Source: Promethearchaeota archaeon (GTDB taxonomy: Archaea; Asgardarchaeota; Lokiarchaeia; Sigyniarchaeales; SOKP01). From it: a stretch of DNA of 18,105 nt. The notes beneath the pieces were generated by a model, which worked only from the letters and a program-made list of their open reading frames with translations, was not told the origin of the DNA and made no database searches. The stretch's first letter is position 1; every line of letters begins with the position of its first letter. This document shows, one piece after another, positions 1 through 7,516 of this stretch. The stretch is from NCBI GenBank assembly GCA_019894815.1, contig JAGXNU010000018.1:1-18105 (forward strand), written 5' to 3'. The position numbers were made by a program, and so were the translations under genes.

Positions 1-763
1 TAATCCAATCAATCATCTTGAATCCTTGGTCCATTTTCTCTCCTTTAACTCCTGTATATTCTGCTCCTAAACTATTTAAGTTCTTTCTTCCGAAATAAGT
101 GATGCAAGGTGTAATGATTTCAATCACCGAGGTCCCCTTATGATCTAATGCTTTTCTAAAGTATTTCATGAACGTTCTAGGATGAACAACTGTAGTTCTC
201 GCCACGTATGTAGCTCCTGCTGCTAGGGCTAACTGAACCCCGTCACTCCTGTTTTCAAACATTCTATAAGGGGTTGTAGTGCTTTGAGCGCCATAGAGCG
301 TAGTAGGGGCACCTTGACCTCCAGTCATGGCATAAATACTATTATTAAAGATTAACATCACGCAATCTAAATTTCTCCTACAAAGATGGATAAAATGATT
401 GCCTCCTATTCCTAAACTGTCTCCATCTCCAGAAAATATTATGGGTTTCATCTTGGGATTTGCCATCTTAATTCCTGTAGCTACAGCAGGAGCTCTTCCA
501 TGAAGTGCTAAAATTTTCTGTGATTTAAAATGAATTAATAGGAGCATTTGACTATAACATCCAATTCCAATTACGGTTGGAAAAAGTTTAGGATCTAAAT
601 GATCATCTTCAAAAATTCTTGTAAATAGTTGAGCAATGATTCCATATCCACATCCCGAACAGAAACGTGTCGCAAAATTTTTAAACATACTACCAGCATA
701 AGAAAAAGGGACATATGGATGTTCAGGTTTCTCATTTTTAAGCATCCGACCAATTTCTGACAT
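1..763 (-). CDS. korB: 2-oxoacid:ferredoxin oxidoreductase, beta subunit (KorB-like), 3' end cut by window edge
   Basis: Catalytic thiamine-diphosphate subunit that decarboxylates a 2-oxoacid (2-oxoglutarate or similar) with CoA and passes electrons through an iron-sulfur cluster to ferredoxin. Translating the minus strand from the ATG at 763 gives about 254 residues with no stop before the edge. Visible are CSGCGYG (Cys35, Cys38), Cys69 in GIGC and Cys220 in TPC, which fit the four cluster ligands. The thiamine-diphosphate motif is GDGD at 112-115 with the downstream NN at 140-141, and LHGRAPAVATG is typical of KorB. The ATG overlaps the stop of the alpha gene by one base (TAATG), so the two are translationally coupled. 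A full KorB is only slightly longer, and a gamma subunit may follow outside the window. The family is certain; the exact 2-oxoacid is not. Confidence 0.93.
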   Translation of the reverse strand, partial: MSEIGRMLKNEKPEHPYVPFSYAGSMFKNFATRFCSGCGYGIIAQLFTRIFEDDHLDPKLFPTVIGIGCYSQMLLLIHFKSQKILALHGRAPAVATGIKMANPKMKPIIFSGDGDSLGIGGNHFIHLCRRNLDCVMLIFNNSIYAMTGGQGAPTTLYGAQSTTTPYRMFENRSDGVQLALAAGATYVARTTVVHPRTFMKYFRKALDHKGTSVIEIITPCITYFGRKNLNSLGAEYTGVKGEKMDQGFKMIDWI

Positions 764-1938
764 TATTTAGCCACCTCCCTTATTACTTTAAGAATATCAT
801 CTGGATGGTGAAAATCACATACATTAGGAATCTTAATTACTGGTATATCAATTTTTGTAACTCTCTCTACTTGTTCTGCCATAACTCCAGTATAATTTAG
901 CTCGGGAACAATTATCGCTTTAACATCTTTGACTACATCTTTTACTTGTTCGTCTGGAAACGGCCAAACTGTTATCAATCTAAAAATTCCAACTTTTATT
1001 CCTTCCTTTCTTGCGATGTCTACTGCTCTATAGCTTGCCCGAACAGGTAATCCATAAGCTATAATAATGATTTCAGCATCTTCTAATTTATATTTATCCG
1101 TGAGACAGATTTTATCTTTATTTTTATTTATTTTATCCATTATTGATTTAATGAACTGCATTGGTTTTGGGGTTGGTAACCCTTCATAATTATGTGGTTG
1201 ATGTAGAAATAAACCTGGACAATAATCAGTTCCCATCTGAGGGGGTTTTGGTATGACAATTTCTCCACTTATATCATCAATATATGTAAATTTTTTCACA
1301 TAATCTTCTGGTGCAGGTAATTCTCTTTTAATCACTCTTTCCAATATTTCTTCTTTAGGAGGAATTTTAACAATTTCATGAAGATGCCCAAGATACGCAT
1401 CAGAAAGAATGAAAACGGGGCATCTATAAGTCTCGGCAAAATTGAATGCCGTAATTGTCATATCAAATAATTCTTGACATGTCATTGGTGCCAAAGCGAT
1501 TACTTGAAACTCGCCATTTCCTGAAAATCTAACTAATCCTAAATCATTATGGTGCGGCTCTGTAACAAATCCTGTTCCGGGACCGTTTCTTTGAACATCA
1601 CAGAACACAAATGGTATTTCTAGGTTAGCTGCCATCGAAATCGTTTCGACCATTAATGATAAACCTGGTCCTGATGTAGCTGTCATGGCTTTTGCTCCTA
1701 CTAATGAAGCACCGATTACAGAGTTTATTGAAGCTAATTCATCTTCCATTTGCATGCAGACACCTCCTACTTCAGGAAGTCTTTTAGCTAAATGTTCTAT
1801 TACTTCTGTACTCGGAGTGATAGGATATCCTCCAAAAAAACTTAATCCTGCTGAAAGTGCTCCTTCTGACATCGCAACATTACCCATCATTAAATGCCTT
1901 CCGGGTTCTAAAAATCGTTTTCTATTTTCATTTTTCAT
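763..1938 (-). CDS. korA: 2-oxoacid:ferredoxin oxidoreductase, alpha subunit (KorA-like)
   Basis: A 391-residue alpha subunit that pairs with the beta subunit to form the active site for oxidative decarboxylation of 2-oxoacids to acyl-CoA. The N-terminus carries GNVAMSEGALSAG and GYPITPSTE, and TSGPGLSLM lies near residue 90; all are typical of the pyrimidine-binding domain of KorA/PorA proteins. The C-terminal part (EIIIIAYG, then the FRLITVWPFP region) is the transketolase-C-like domain. The length is normal for the KorA form without a fused gamma domain. The start at ATG 1938 gives the expected N-terminus; the ribosome site is weak. It lies 13 bases after the ferredoxin-like gene and overlaps korB by one base, so ferredoxin-alpha-beta is one transcription unit. 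2-oxoglutarate is the likeliest substrate by similarity to Kor enzymes, but branched or aryl 2-oxoacids are possible. Confidence 0.93.
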   Translation of the reverse strand: MKNENRKRFLEPGRHLMMGNVAMSEGALSAGLSFFGGYPITPSTEVIEHLAKRLPEVGGVCMQMEDELASINSVIGASLVGAKAMTATSGPGLSLMVETISMAANLEIPFVFCDVQRNGPGTGFVTEPHHNDLGLVRFSGNGEFQVIALAPMTCQELFDMTITAFNFAETYRCPVFILSDAYLGHLHEIVKIPPKEEILERVIKRELPAPEDYVKKFTYIDDISGEIVIPKPPQMGTDYCPGLFLHQPHNYEGLPTPKPMQFIKSIMDKINKNKDKICLTDKYKLEDAEIIIIAYGLPVRASYRAVDIARKEGIKVGIFRLITVWPFPDEQVKDVVKDVKAIIVPELNYTGVMAEQVERVTKIDIPVIKIPNVCDFHHPDDILKVIREVAK

Positions 1939-1951
1939 TTATATTACCAAC

Positions 1952-2233
1952 TCACGTTTTTGCTTTTTCATTCGATGATTCTTCCTCCTGATCTATCACA
2001 TAAATACACCATTCTGGACAAGCATATTCACAACGACGACATCCCGTACAGTAGGATTCTTTTCCCGCTTTAACTTGAGGTAAATATGCCACTCTCATAT
2101 TAAGCTCATTTCCAGGTTCTAAAATTCCAGTTGGACACACAGCAATACAATTATAACACTGGTCTCCACCACATCTATTTTTATTAAGAAATAATGAGAA
2201 TTTTTTTTCTTTATTTTCGACTAATTTTGGAAT
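1952..2233 (-). CDS. korD: 2-oxoacid:ferredoxin oxidoreductase ferredoxin-like subunit (KorD-like), start codon unclear
   Basis: Small electron-transfer subunit with two [4Fe-4S] motifs: CGGDQCYNCIAVCP (Cys-X4-Cys-X2-Cys-X3-Cys-Pro) and CTGCRRCEYACP. It should carry electrons from the alpha/beta catalytic pair to free ferredoxin. It is the first gene of the unit and ends 13 bases before korA. The frame is open back to position 2233, where two stops precede it, yet no ATG, GTG or TTG lies between 2233 and the GTG at 2140. That GTG sits inside the first cluster motif and would remove three of its cysteines, so it cannot be the functional start. The coordinates given are the full open frame (about 93 residues), which happens to begin at an ATT. 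An ATG at 2240 with a GGTAGAG ribosome site is in another frame and stops after nine codons. Either a rare start codon is used, or one base is wrong or shifted here. Confidence 0.8.
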   Translation of the reverse strand: MPKLVENKEKKFSLFLNKNRCGGDQCYNCIAVCPTGILEPGNELNMRVAYLPQVKAGKESYCTGCRRCEYACPEWCIYVIDQEEESSNEKAKT

Positions 2234-2280
2234 TTATCATCAACTCTACCGACGAATAAAATTAATGAATTAAATATTTC

Positions 2281-2293
2281 TATAATTATAAAC
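2281..2293 (-). promoter_or_regulatory. Possible TATA box for the kor operon
   Basis: On the minus strand this reads GTTTATAATTATA, a TATA-like element about 50 bases ahead of the ferredoxin-subunit frame, which suits an archaeal promoter with a short leader. The whole region is AT-rich, so the match is weak evidence by itself. Confidence 0.3.
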
Positions 2294-2346
2294 TTCAATC
2301 TATTCATTATTAAGTATTTTTGAAATTGACTAATAAGGGTATCTAA

Positions 2347-2556
2347 ATAATTAAGGAGAGTGAATTAAAAATTTTAAAGGAAAAAAGTAAATTAGTTCAA
2401 GAGAATATTGAAAATCTCCAAACAAACAATCCTGAACATGATAATGAGGAAATCTTGAGAGAGATTTCAACTTTGAATAATGAGCATGAGTCTTTAAAAA
2501 ACTTGCTTAATCAACTTAATCAAGAAGTTTTTAATCTAAAGGAAAAATTCCAATAA
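2347..2556 (+). CDS. Small coiled-coil protein, no canonical start codon
   Basis: I do not recognise this protein family. The frame encodes about 65 residues rich in Leu, Glu, Lys and Asn with heptad-like spacing, for example EILREISTLNNEHE and SLKNLLNQLNQEVFNLKEKF, consistent with one amphipathic coiled coil. It ends in TAA at 2554. A good ribosome site, AAGGAGAG at 2353-2360, sits just ahead, but the only start-like codon at the right distance is GTG 2360, which is in a different frame and stops two codons later. The open frame contains ATA (2347) and ATT (2350, 2371) but no ATG, GTG or TTG in its first part. A missing base next to GTG 2360 would restore a start. It could be a rare-start gene, a gene with a one-base deletion, or a decayed remnant. 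It is divergent from the kor operon and stands alone. Confidence 0.5.
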   Translation: MIKESELKILKEKSKLVQENIENLQTNNPEHDNEEILREISTLNNEHESLKNLLNQLNQEVFNLKEKFQ

Positions 2557-2599
2557 AATCAAGTTATGTAGATTCTTTATAGATTAAAGTAATAAATGT

Positions 2600-3688
2600 T
2601 TATAACCATTTTTTACGTTTAAAGAAATACAACATAACAAGAGCTATTGAAGACATTATTATTATTAGGATTGGGTATGCAGAAGGTTGAGCTAGTTCAG
2701 GCATATTTTGAAAGTTCATGCCATAAAATCCTGCTAAAAATGTTATGGGAATAAAAATTGTTGAAATAATTGTTAAAACCTTCATAATGTCATTCATCCT
2801 ATTACTAACACTTGATAAATACATATCCAACATTCCAAAAATGATATCCCGATAATTTTCTAAAAGATCACTAATTCGAAAAATGTGGTCATAAACATCT
2901 CTTAAGTAGATTTGCAATTCATCACCAATAAGACTGGTTTGTTCTCGTTGCAATTTGTTGATTACTTCTCTCATCGGCCAAATGGATTTTCTTAAATCAA
3001 TTGAAGACCTTTTTAATCGATATATAAGCTGTAATGTTTCTGGTTCAGGATTTTTTATTAAAATATCCTCTAAATTTTCGATTTCCTCACCTACATTTTC
3101 CAACACAATAAAGTAATTATCAACTATAATGTCAATTAAAACATAAAATAGATAATCTGCCTTCATTATGCGAACTCTTCCTTTTGGAACTTGTATTCTC
3201 TCATAAATTGGAGAAAATATTTTTGAATCCCTCTCTTGGAAGCTAATTACATAATTCTTCCCTAATATTATACTAATTTGTTCATAATCAAATTTATTCT
3301 CTTCTTGATTCCAAATTAATTGTTTCATTACAACAAAAATATAATTACCATAATCTTCTAATTTGGGTCGTTGATTTGGGCTTAATATATCCTCTAGAAC
3401 AAGAGGGTGTAAATTAAATTGATGACCAATTTCTTCAATAACTTTTACTTCTGCAAGACCATATACATCAATCCATCTAACTAAATTTTTTTCAATTTTG
3501 TTAAGATCTTTCGGAATTTCCTTTGTTTCTTGAAAATCATAAGATTGTTCAGAATAATCGGTAATTTTTATCTTAATTTCTTCTTTTATTGCGTCTCCTG
3601 TATATATCAGAGTTCCTGGGGGCAGACCAACCTTCTTTTTCTTCTTTTTACTTAAAGGTATAACATTTTTTAAAGACTTTGAAAACAT
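2600..3688 (-). CDS. corA: CorA-family magnesium/cobalt transporter
   Basis: Divalent-cation channel of the CorA/2-TM-GxN family, expected to import Mg2+ as a homopentamer in the cytoplasmic membrane. It has about 362 residues from ATG 3688. There is a long cytoplasmic N-terminal domain with charged helices, then two membrane segments at about 301-320 and 337-356, separated by the signature YGMNF (GMN near 323-325), and a basic tail ending FKRKKWL. The upstream in-frame TTG at 3694 is an alternative start; ATG 3688 lies about 10 bases after an AGGTG ribosome site and is preferred. The gene stands alone, divergent from the CCG/LUD pair across a 290-base AT-rich gap and convergent with the small coiled-coil frame. 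The family is clear; Mg2+ rather than Co2+ or Ni2+ is assumed from the family. Confidence 0.94.
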   Translation of the reverse strand: MFSKSLKNVIPLSKKKKKKVGLPPGTLIYTGDAIKEEIKIKITDYSEQSYDFQETKEIPKDLNKIEKNLVRWIDVYGLAEVKVIEEIGHQFNLHPLVLEDILSPNQRPKLEDYGNYIFVVMKQLIWNQEENKFDYEQISIILGKNYVISFQERDSKIFSPIYERIQVPKGRVRIMKADYLFYVLIDIIVDNYFIVLENVGEEIENLEDILIKNPEPETLQLIYRLKRSSIDLRKSIWPMREVINKLQREQTSLIGDELQIYLRDVYDHIFRISDLLENYRDIIFGMLDMYLSSVSNRMNDIMKVLTIISTIFIPITFLAGFYGMNFQNMPELAQPSAYPILIIIMSSIALVMLYFFKRKKWL

Positions 3689-3898
3689 CTTCAATTTACA
3701 CCTGTATTCTCAAAAGAGATTTATAATTAATATTTTATTTAAACAAATTTTAAAATAAAAGTTTTCTTAAATTTTATATCAATTACTATTCCGAAGATTA
3801 TTTTTTTTACTGAAAAACCTCAAATGAGTTTAAATTTAAAATACAACATCATTATATAATATTATTTGATAAGAGATTGAACTTTTTTTTTTGACTGA

Positions 3899-3910
3899 TA
3901 ATATATAAAA
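3899..3910 (+). promoter_or_regulatory. TATA-like element ahead of the CCG/LUD pair
   Basis: TAATATATAAAA lies about 75 bases ahead of the TTG start at 3981, followed by a purine-rich leader and the AGGAAGGGA ribosome site. It is the best promoter candidate in the 3689-3980 gap. The remainder of that gap is AT-rich and should also hold the divergent corA promoter, which I could not place with confidence. Confidence 0.4.
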
Positions 3911-3980
3911 AAAGAATGTAAACAATTTTAACTATCAAAAATCTATCATAACTAGAATATAATTAGGAAGGGATTAATGA

Positions 3981-4721
3981 TTGACTAAACTCATCTTTTT
4001 AGGTTGTTTATCAAAAACGAAATATCAAGAAACATGCAAAAATGCCATAAAGATTATCAAAACTTTAGATTCGGAGTTTGAGATTCTTGAAGATGTTCCT
4101 TGTTGTGGGGCCTTGGCTTATCATATTGGGAGTGATAGTGAACTAAAAACCCATGTAGAATATGTTAATGATTGGTTCAAATCAAAAAATATATCAAATA
4201 TAGTTACAATCTGTGCGGGGTGTTATAACTATTTGACCAAATATTATCCACAGTTTTTAGGTGAAGACTTCAAAATTGAAGTAAAACATTTAATTCAATT
4301 TATGGCTCAAAAAGAAAATCTTGCGAAGTTAAATCTTAAAAATTTAGGAAAGCCTTTAAAAGTTAGCTATCACGATGCTTGTCATCTCAGGAATGCAGAA
4401 TTACCAGTAATAGAAGAGCCAAGAATAATACTTGAATCTATTGAGAATGTTGAGTTAAAGGAATTAGATAACAACAAAAAAAATAGCATTTGTTGTGGAG
4501 CTGGTGGTGGAGTATATTCAGTTTTTAAAGAGAATAGTGATCACAATTCTAAATTGATTTTTGATCAATTAAAGCGAGGTAAAGCTTTATTAACCGCATG
4601 TCCATTTTGTTATACAGCACTATATCGAGTAAGAAATGATAATCAAATTAAAAAACCAGTCATAAAATTTGAAGATTTTATAGTAAAAATAATGGAAGGA
4701 GTTGATCCCTTGGTTGACTGA
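3981..4721 (+). CDS. HdrB-like protein with two complete CCG (cysteine-rich) domains
   Basis: A 246-residue iron-sulfur protein of the HdrB/LutA/GlpC cysteine-rich family. Both CCG motifs are complete: Cys9, Cys41-Cys42, Cys78-X2-Cys81 in the first half and Cys134, Cys171-Cys172, Cys207-X2-Cys210 in the second. In HdrB, such motifs bind the two non-cubane [4Fe-4S] clusters that reduce disulfides; in LutA-type proteins they serve dehydrogenase complexes. The start is TTG 3981 with AGGAAGGGA just upstream; an ATG four bases earlier is out of frame and stops at once. The stop (TGA) overlaps the start of the LUD gene, so the two proteins are probably made together and form a complex. No FAD-linked oxidase gene is next to them, so the electron donor and acceptor are unknown. 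Lactate or glycolate oxidation and disulfide reduction are both possible. Confidence 0.88.
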   Translation: MTKLIFLGCLSKTKYQETCKNAIKIIKTLDSEFEILEDVPCCGALAYHIGSDSELKTHVEYVNDWFKSKNISNIVTICAGCYNYLTKYYPQFLGEDFKIEVKHLIQFMAQKENLAKLNLKNLGKPLKVSYHDACHLRNAELPVIEEPRIILESIENVELKELDNNKKNSICCGAGGGVYSVFKENSDHNSKLIFDQLKRGKALLTACPFCYTALYRVRNDNQIKKPVIKFEDFIVKIMEGVDPLVD

Positions 4722-6015
4722 AAAAGGTAAAGAACTTTTTGATAAAGTTAAGGAGAATATTAATATTCTTCAAACTGAAGGGACATTAGAAAAACAATTT
4801 GGAGATTTTTGGAAACTTGCGTGTACTATAAAAACAAGACAACACGATTTACAATATTTATATGATGATTCAAGTAGAGAATTTGTAGATAAATACCGTG
4901 AAACCCTTATTAAAATGAGGGAGGATTTTGTAAATCACATGGATGATTATGTAGAAAAATGTATAAATATAATGCGTAAAAAGAACTTCACTGTTTATTA
5001 TGCAAAAACAAACGAGGAAGCTCAAAAAATCTTTATGGAGGAGCTAGGAGATACTAAGACTATATATAAATCAAAATCTAACCAAGCAAAAGATATTGGG
5101 ATTATAGATATATTAAAAACGAATAATATCAAAATCAAGGAAACGGATTTAGGTGATGTGCTTGTTCAATTATTCAAGTATGAATTACCAAGCTTCCAAG
5201 TTGGCCCTGGAGCCCACTTTACTGAAGAAGAGATTGCTGCTAAGATTAAAGAGGTTTATGATGTAGATCTCGAACCTAAAGCTCATGCAATTGTAGACTT
5301 TTTTAGAAACACTTATCGAAAAGAATTATTAAATGATATAAAGGTTTCGTTAACATCGGCTAATGCAATATCTGCTGAAGATGGGACAATAGTGTTGGGA
5401 GAAAATGAAGGAAATATTAGTCTTATAACAAGAGCAACTGAAAAGCATATTGTGGTCTGTGGAATAACTAAAATCGTTCCAAATATTTTAGATGCCGTTT
5501 TAATTACAAAATTGCAGTCTAGAATCAACAACGTCTCCTATAATTATATAAGTCTCATTTCAGGTCCTTCAAATACTTCCGATATACAAGGTACAAGCGT
5601 TCAAGGAATGTATGGAGCAAAAGAGGTAGTTGTTATTTTAGTAGATGACTGGAGAACTAAAGCGGCAAAAAAAAATCTATTTTATAAGGAGTTCTTAAAA
5701 TGCATTGGGTGCAAGTCCTGTATTTTCCCATGTACAGCATCACGAGCGTTTGGGAACATTTTTGCCTCAAAATATGGTTTAGGCGGGATAGCAATCATTA
5801 GAGATTATATACATAATGGAATCGAAGCCGCTGTAGAGGATGGACTTTTTCTTTGTACTAGTTGCGAAAATTGTTACCATTGGTGCCCAGTTTCGATAAA
5901 TTTGGGTGAAATTTTAAGAAAAATGAAAAAAGAGGCATCAGAGAAAGGTTTAGCCCCTCCGTATTTAGATCAATACAAGGAAAAAATATTTAAAGAGAAA
6001 AATCCATTTAAATGA
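4714..6015 (+). CDS. LUD-domain protein with two C-terminal [4Fe-4S] motifs (LutB-like)
   Basis: A 433-residue protein of the lactate-utilisation (LutB) type. An N-terminal LUD domain spans about 60-310, with the typical SGPSNTSDIQGTSVQG stretch near 284-299. Two ferredoxin motifs follow: Cys330, 333, 336, 340 (CIGCKSCIFPC) and Cys381, 384, 387, 391 (CTSCENCYHWCP). It probably carries electrons between the CCG protein and an unidentified dehydrogenase. Start TTG 4714 lies 12 bases after AGGAG (4697-4701) and overlaps the upstream stop; TTG 4702 is in frame but directly abuts that ribosome site, so 4714 is preferred. It ends in TGA one base from the converging uxaA-like gene. Whether it is a lactate enzyme cannot be told from the sequence, because neither a LutC nor a FAD subunit is nearby. 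Confidence 0.87.
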   Translation: MTEKGKELFDKVKENINILQTEGTLEKQFGDFWKLACTIKTRQHDLQYLYDDSSREFVDKYRETLIKMREDFVNHMDDYVEKCINIMRKKNFTVYYAKTNEEAQKIFMEELGDTKTIYKSKSNQAKDIGIIDILKTNNIKIKETDLGDVLVQLFKYELPSFQVGPGAHFTEEEIAAKIKEVYDVDLEPKAHAIVDFFRNTYRKELLNDIKVSLTSANAISAEDGTIVLGENEGNISLITRATEKHIVVCGITKIVPNILDAVLITKLQSRINNVSYNYISLISGPSNTSDIQGTSVQGMYGAKEVVVILVDDWRTKAAKKNLFYKEFLKCIGCKSCIFPCTASRAFGNIFASKYGLGGIAIIRDYIHNGIEAAVEDGLFLCTSCENCYHWCPVSINLGEILRKMKKEASEKGLAPPYLDQYKEKIFKEKNPFK

Positions 6016-6016
6016 A

Positions 6017-7195
6017 TTAAGTTAATGAAAAAGGAAATGCCATGTGTCTCCATATTGCAATATCTTCAAATCCTAATATTTCAGCAGCAGTTAGTTCCCC
6101 ATTGCACGTATTTTTTAACCTATTCCATAATACTTGACCAACATCTTCAATTTTGATATTTTCTGTAATTATCCTTGAAGCATCTATATCGATATTACAC
6201 TTCATCCAATCACACGTTTTTGGATCTCCGCACATTTTTATTACAGGACATACGGGGTTTCCTGTTGGACTACCTTGACCTGTTGTCATGATAATCGCTT
6301 GAGCTCCCGCTGCAGCTAGACCGGTCATTGACTCAACATCAAGACTTGGTTCGATCATTAACCACAATCCTTTCCCTTTTGGACTCTTTGAATAATCTAC
6401 AATCCCTTGGATTGGAGCCTTACCCGCCTTACTAATTGTTCCAAGTGATTTTTCTTCAATCGTACTCAAACCACCTTTTATATTTCCTGGAGTGGGTTGA
6501 ATCCCCCTGAAATCAACTCCAAGTTTCATTGTATTTTCTAGAAATTTTGAAATCAGATTACCAATTTTTTGAGCTACTTTTTCATTCACAGCTCGTTTCA
6601 TTAATATTTGTTCTGTACCAATCCATTCTGTAAATTCTGGTAATATAGAAGTGCCACCTAACTCTACCACTTTGTCAGATACTAAACCTACTACGGGATT
6701 AGCAGTTATTCCGGATAGGGAGTTTGATCCTCCACATTCTAAACCCAAAATAAGATTTGAAAAGTCAAACGGTTCTCTTTTCAATTCGGTTGCATCTGAT
6801 GCCATTTTCTTTCCAATTTTTATTCCCTTATCTATAGCAGCTATGGTTCCCCCTTGTATGTCTTGAACATCAAAAAATTCTACAGGTTTTTTGGATCGCT
6901 TTATAATTTTCGCAAGCGCATCACTTTTCATATTTTCACAGCCTAAACCAACTATAACTACTCCATAAATATTAGGATTTGTTCCTAAACCCGATAAAGT
7001 ACGCTGGATATTAGCAAAATCAACTGCAAATTGTCCACATCCAAGAGGATGAGTTATAGCGATGGAATTATCTACTTTTTTAGATATCTCTTGAGCCACA
7101 TGATTAACACAAACTACACTAGAAAGTATCATGATTTTATTACGTATGCCCACCTTTCCTTTAGGTCTTTCAAAGCCCATGAATTCTTCAACCAT
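6017..7195 (-). CDS. UxaA/GarD/SuyB-type dehydratase, large (C-terminal) subunit
   Basis: About 392 residues matching the large domain of altronate/galactarate dehydratases and the sulfolactate sulfo-lyase SuyB, metal-dependent lyases that eliminate water or sulfite from 2-hydroxy acids. Visible are FERPKGKVGIRN at the N-terminus, HPLGCGQ, GLGCEN, LECGGSNSLSG followed by ANPVVG, and GSPTGNPVCPVIKMCGD, all of which fit the family's conserved blocks. The start chosen is ATG 7195, which overlaps the stop of the SAF gene by eight bases (ATGGTTGA) and follows GAGGTG; an upstream in-frame start at 7249 lies inside the SAF gene and is unlikely. In bacterial UxaA the SAF and large domains are fused; here they are separate, as in SuyA/SuyB. 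The substrate cannot be read from the sequence; candidates are a sugar acid, sulfolactate or a hydroxy-amino acid derivative. Confidence 0.88.
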   Translation of the reverse strand: MVEEFMGFERPKGKVGIRNKIMILSSVVCVNHVAQEISKKVDNSIAITHPLGCGQFAVDFANIQRTLSGLGTNPNIYGVVIVGLGCENMKSDALAKIIKRSKKPVEFFDVQDIQGGTIAAIDKGIKIGKKMASDATELKREPFDFSNLILGLECGGSNSLSGITANPVVGLVSDKVVELGGTSILPEFTEWIGTEQILMKRAVNEKVAQKIGNLISKFLENTMKLGVDFRGIQPTPGNIKGGLSTIEEKSLGTISKAGKAPIQGIVDYSKSPKGKGLWLMIEPSLDVESMTGLAAAGAQAIIMTTGQGSPTGNPVCPVIKMCGDPKTCDWMKCNIDIDASRIITENIKIEDVGQVLWNRLKNTCNGELTAAEILGFEDIAIWRHMAFPFSLT

Positions 7196-7469
7196 GTTTA
7201 GACACCTCAAGATAATGACTCTTGATATTATGTATATGAATCCATTCACCCGTTTTGATATCTTTTGTAGCTATCCCAATAATTTTTCCATATTTTCTAA
7301 TTATCTCCCCCTTCTTTATATTATTCAGAGCAAATTTATGTCCTACTGGTATAATATTAATTATCTCAATGATTTTACCATTAACGTCTAGTTTATCCCC
7401 TCGGGAAATTGCTACCAAACATGTAGCACAATTATCCGTTTGATCCATTATTAAAAATTTATTTCTCAT
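7188..7469 (-). CDS. SAF-domain small subunit of the UxaA/SuyA-type dehydratase
   Basis: A 93-residue SAF domain, the small subunit that pairs with the UxaA-like protein. The N-terminus, LIMDQTDNCATCLVAISRGD, resembles the N-terminal SAF domain of UxaA and SuyA, and IIPVGHKFALNNIKKGE with KYGKIIGIATKDIKTGEWIH-like text follows the expected pattern of this beta-rich fold, in which the conserved His is thought to contribute to catalysis. The start chosen is ATG 7469; an earlier in-frame TTG at 7499 would lie next to the T-rich terminator of the AOR gene, and ATG 7448 would cut into the conserved N-terminus. It ends in TGA, inside the first codons of the large subunit gene, so the two are translationally coupled. 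Confidence 0.85.
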   Translation of the reverse strand: MRNKFLIMDQTDNCATCLVAISRGDKLDVNGKIIEIINIIPVGHKFALNNIKKGEIIRKYGKIIGIATKDIKTGEWIHIHNIKSHYLEVSKHG

Positions 7470-7500
7470 AAAATGCACTTCATAATTTCTTAATTTCAAT

Positions 7501-7516
7501 AAAAAAATAAAAAAAA
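7501..7516 (-). terminator. T-rich terminator after the aldehyde oxidoreductase gene
   Basis: Directly after the TAG stop, the transcript strand carries eight T, one A and seven T. Oligo-T tracts like this end transcription in archaea. It would separate, at least partly, the AOR transcript from the SAF/UxaA genes 30 bases further on. Confidence 0.55.

Noticed and set aside
1952..2140. GTG 2140 as the start of the Kor ferredoxin subunit
   Set aside because: It would remove three of four cysteines of the first cluster motif, although the sequence ahead clearly continues the ferredoxin.
2347..2556. Coiled-coil frame as a prefoldin subunit
   Set aside because: It is too short and lacks the second helix and the beta-hairpin of prefoldin; only a generic coiled coil is visible.
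3689..3980. A small RNA or riboswitch ahead of the CorA gene (M-box type)
   Set aside because: The gap is AT-rich with no GC-containing stems or conserved core; nothing beyond promoter-like sequence can be supported.
7196..7249. Longer N-terminus of the UxaA-like subunit from 7249
   Set aside because: The extra residues are encoded within the SAF gene and do not resemble the family; ATG 7195 with GAGGTG upstream and an 8-base overlap is better.
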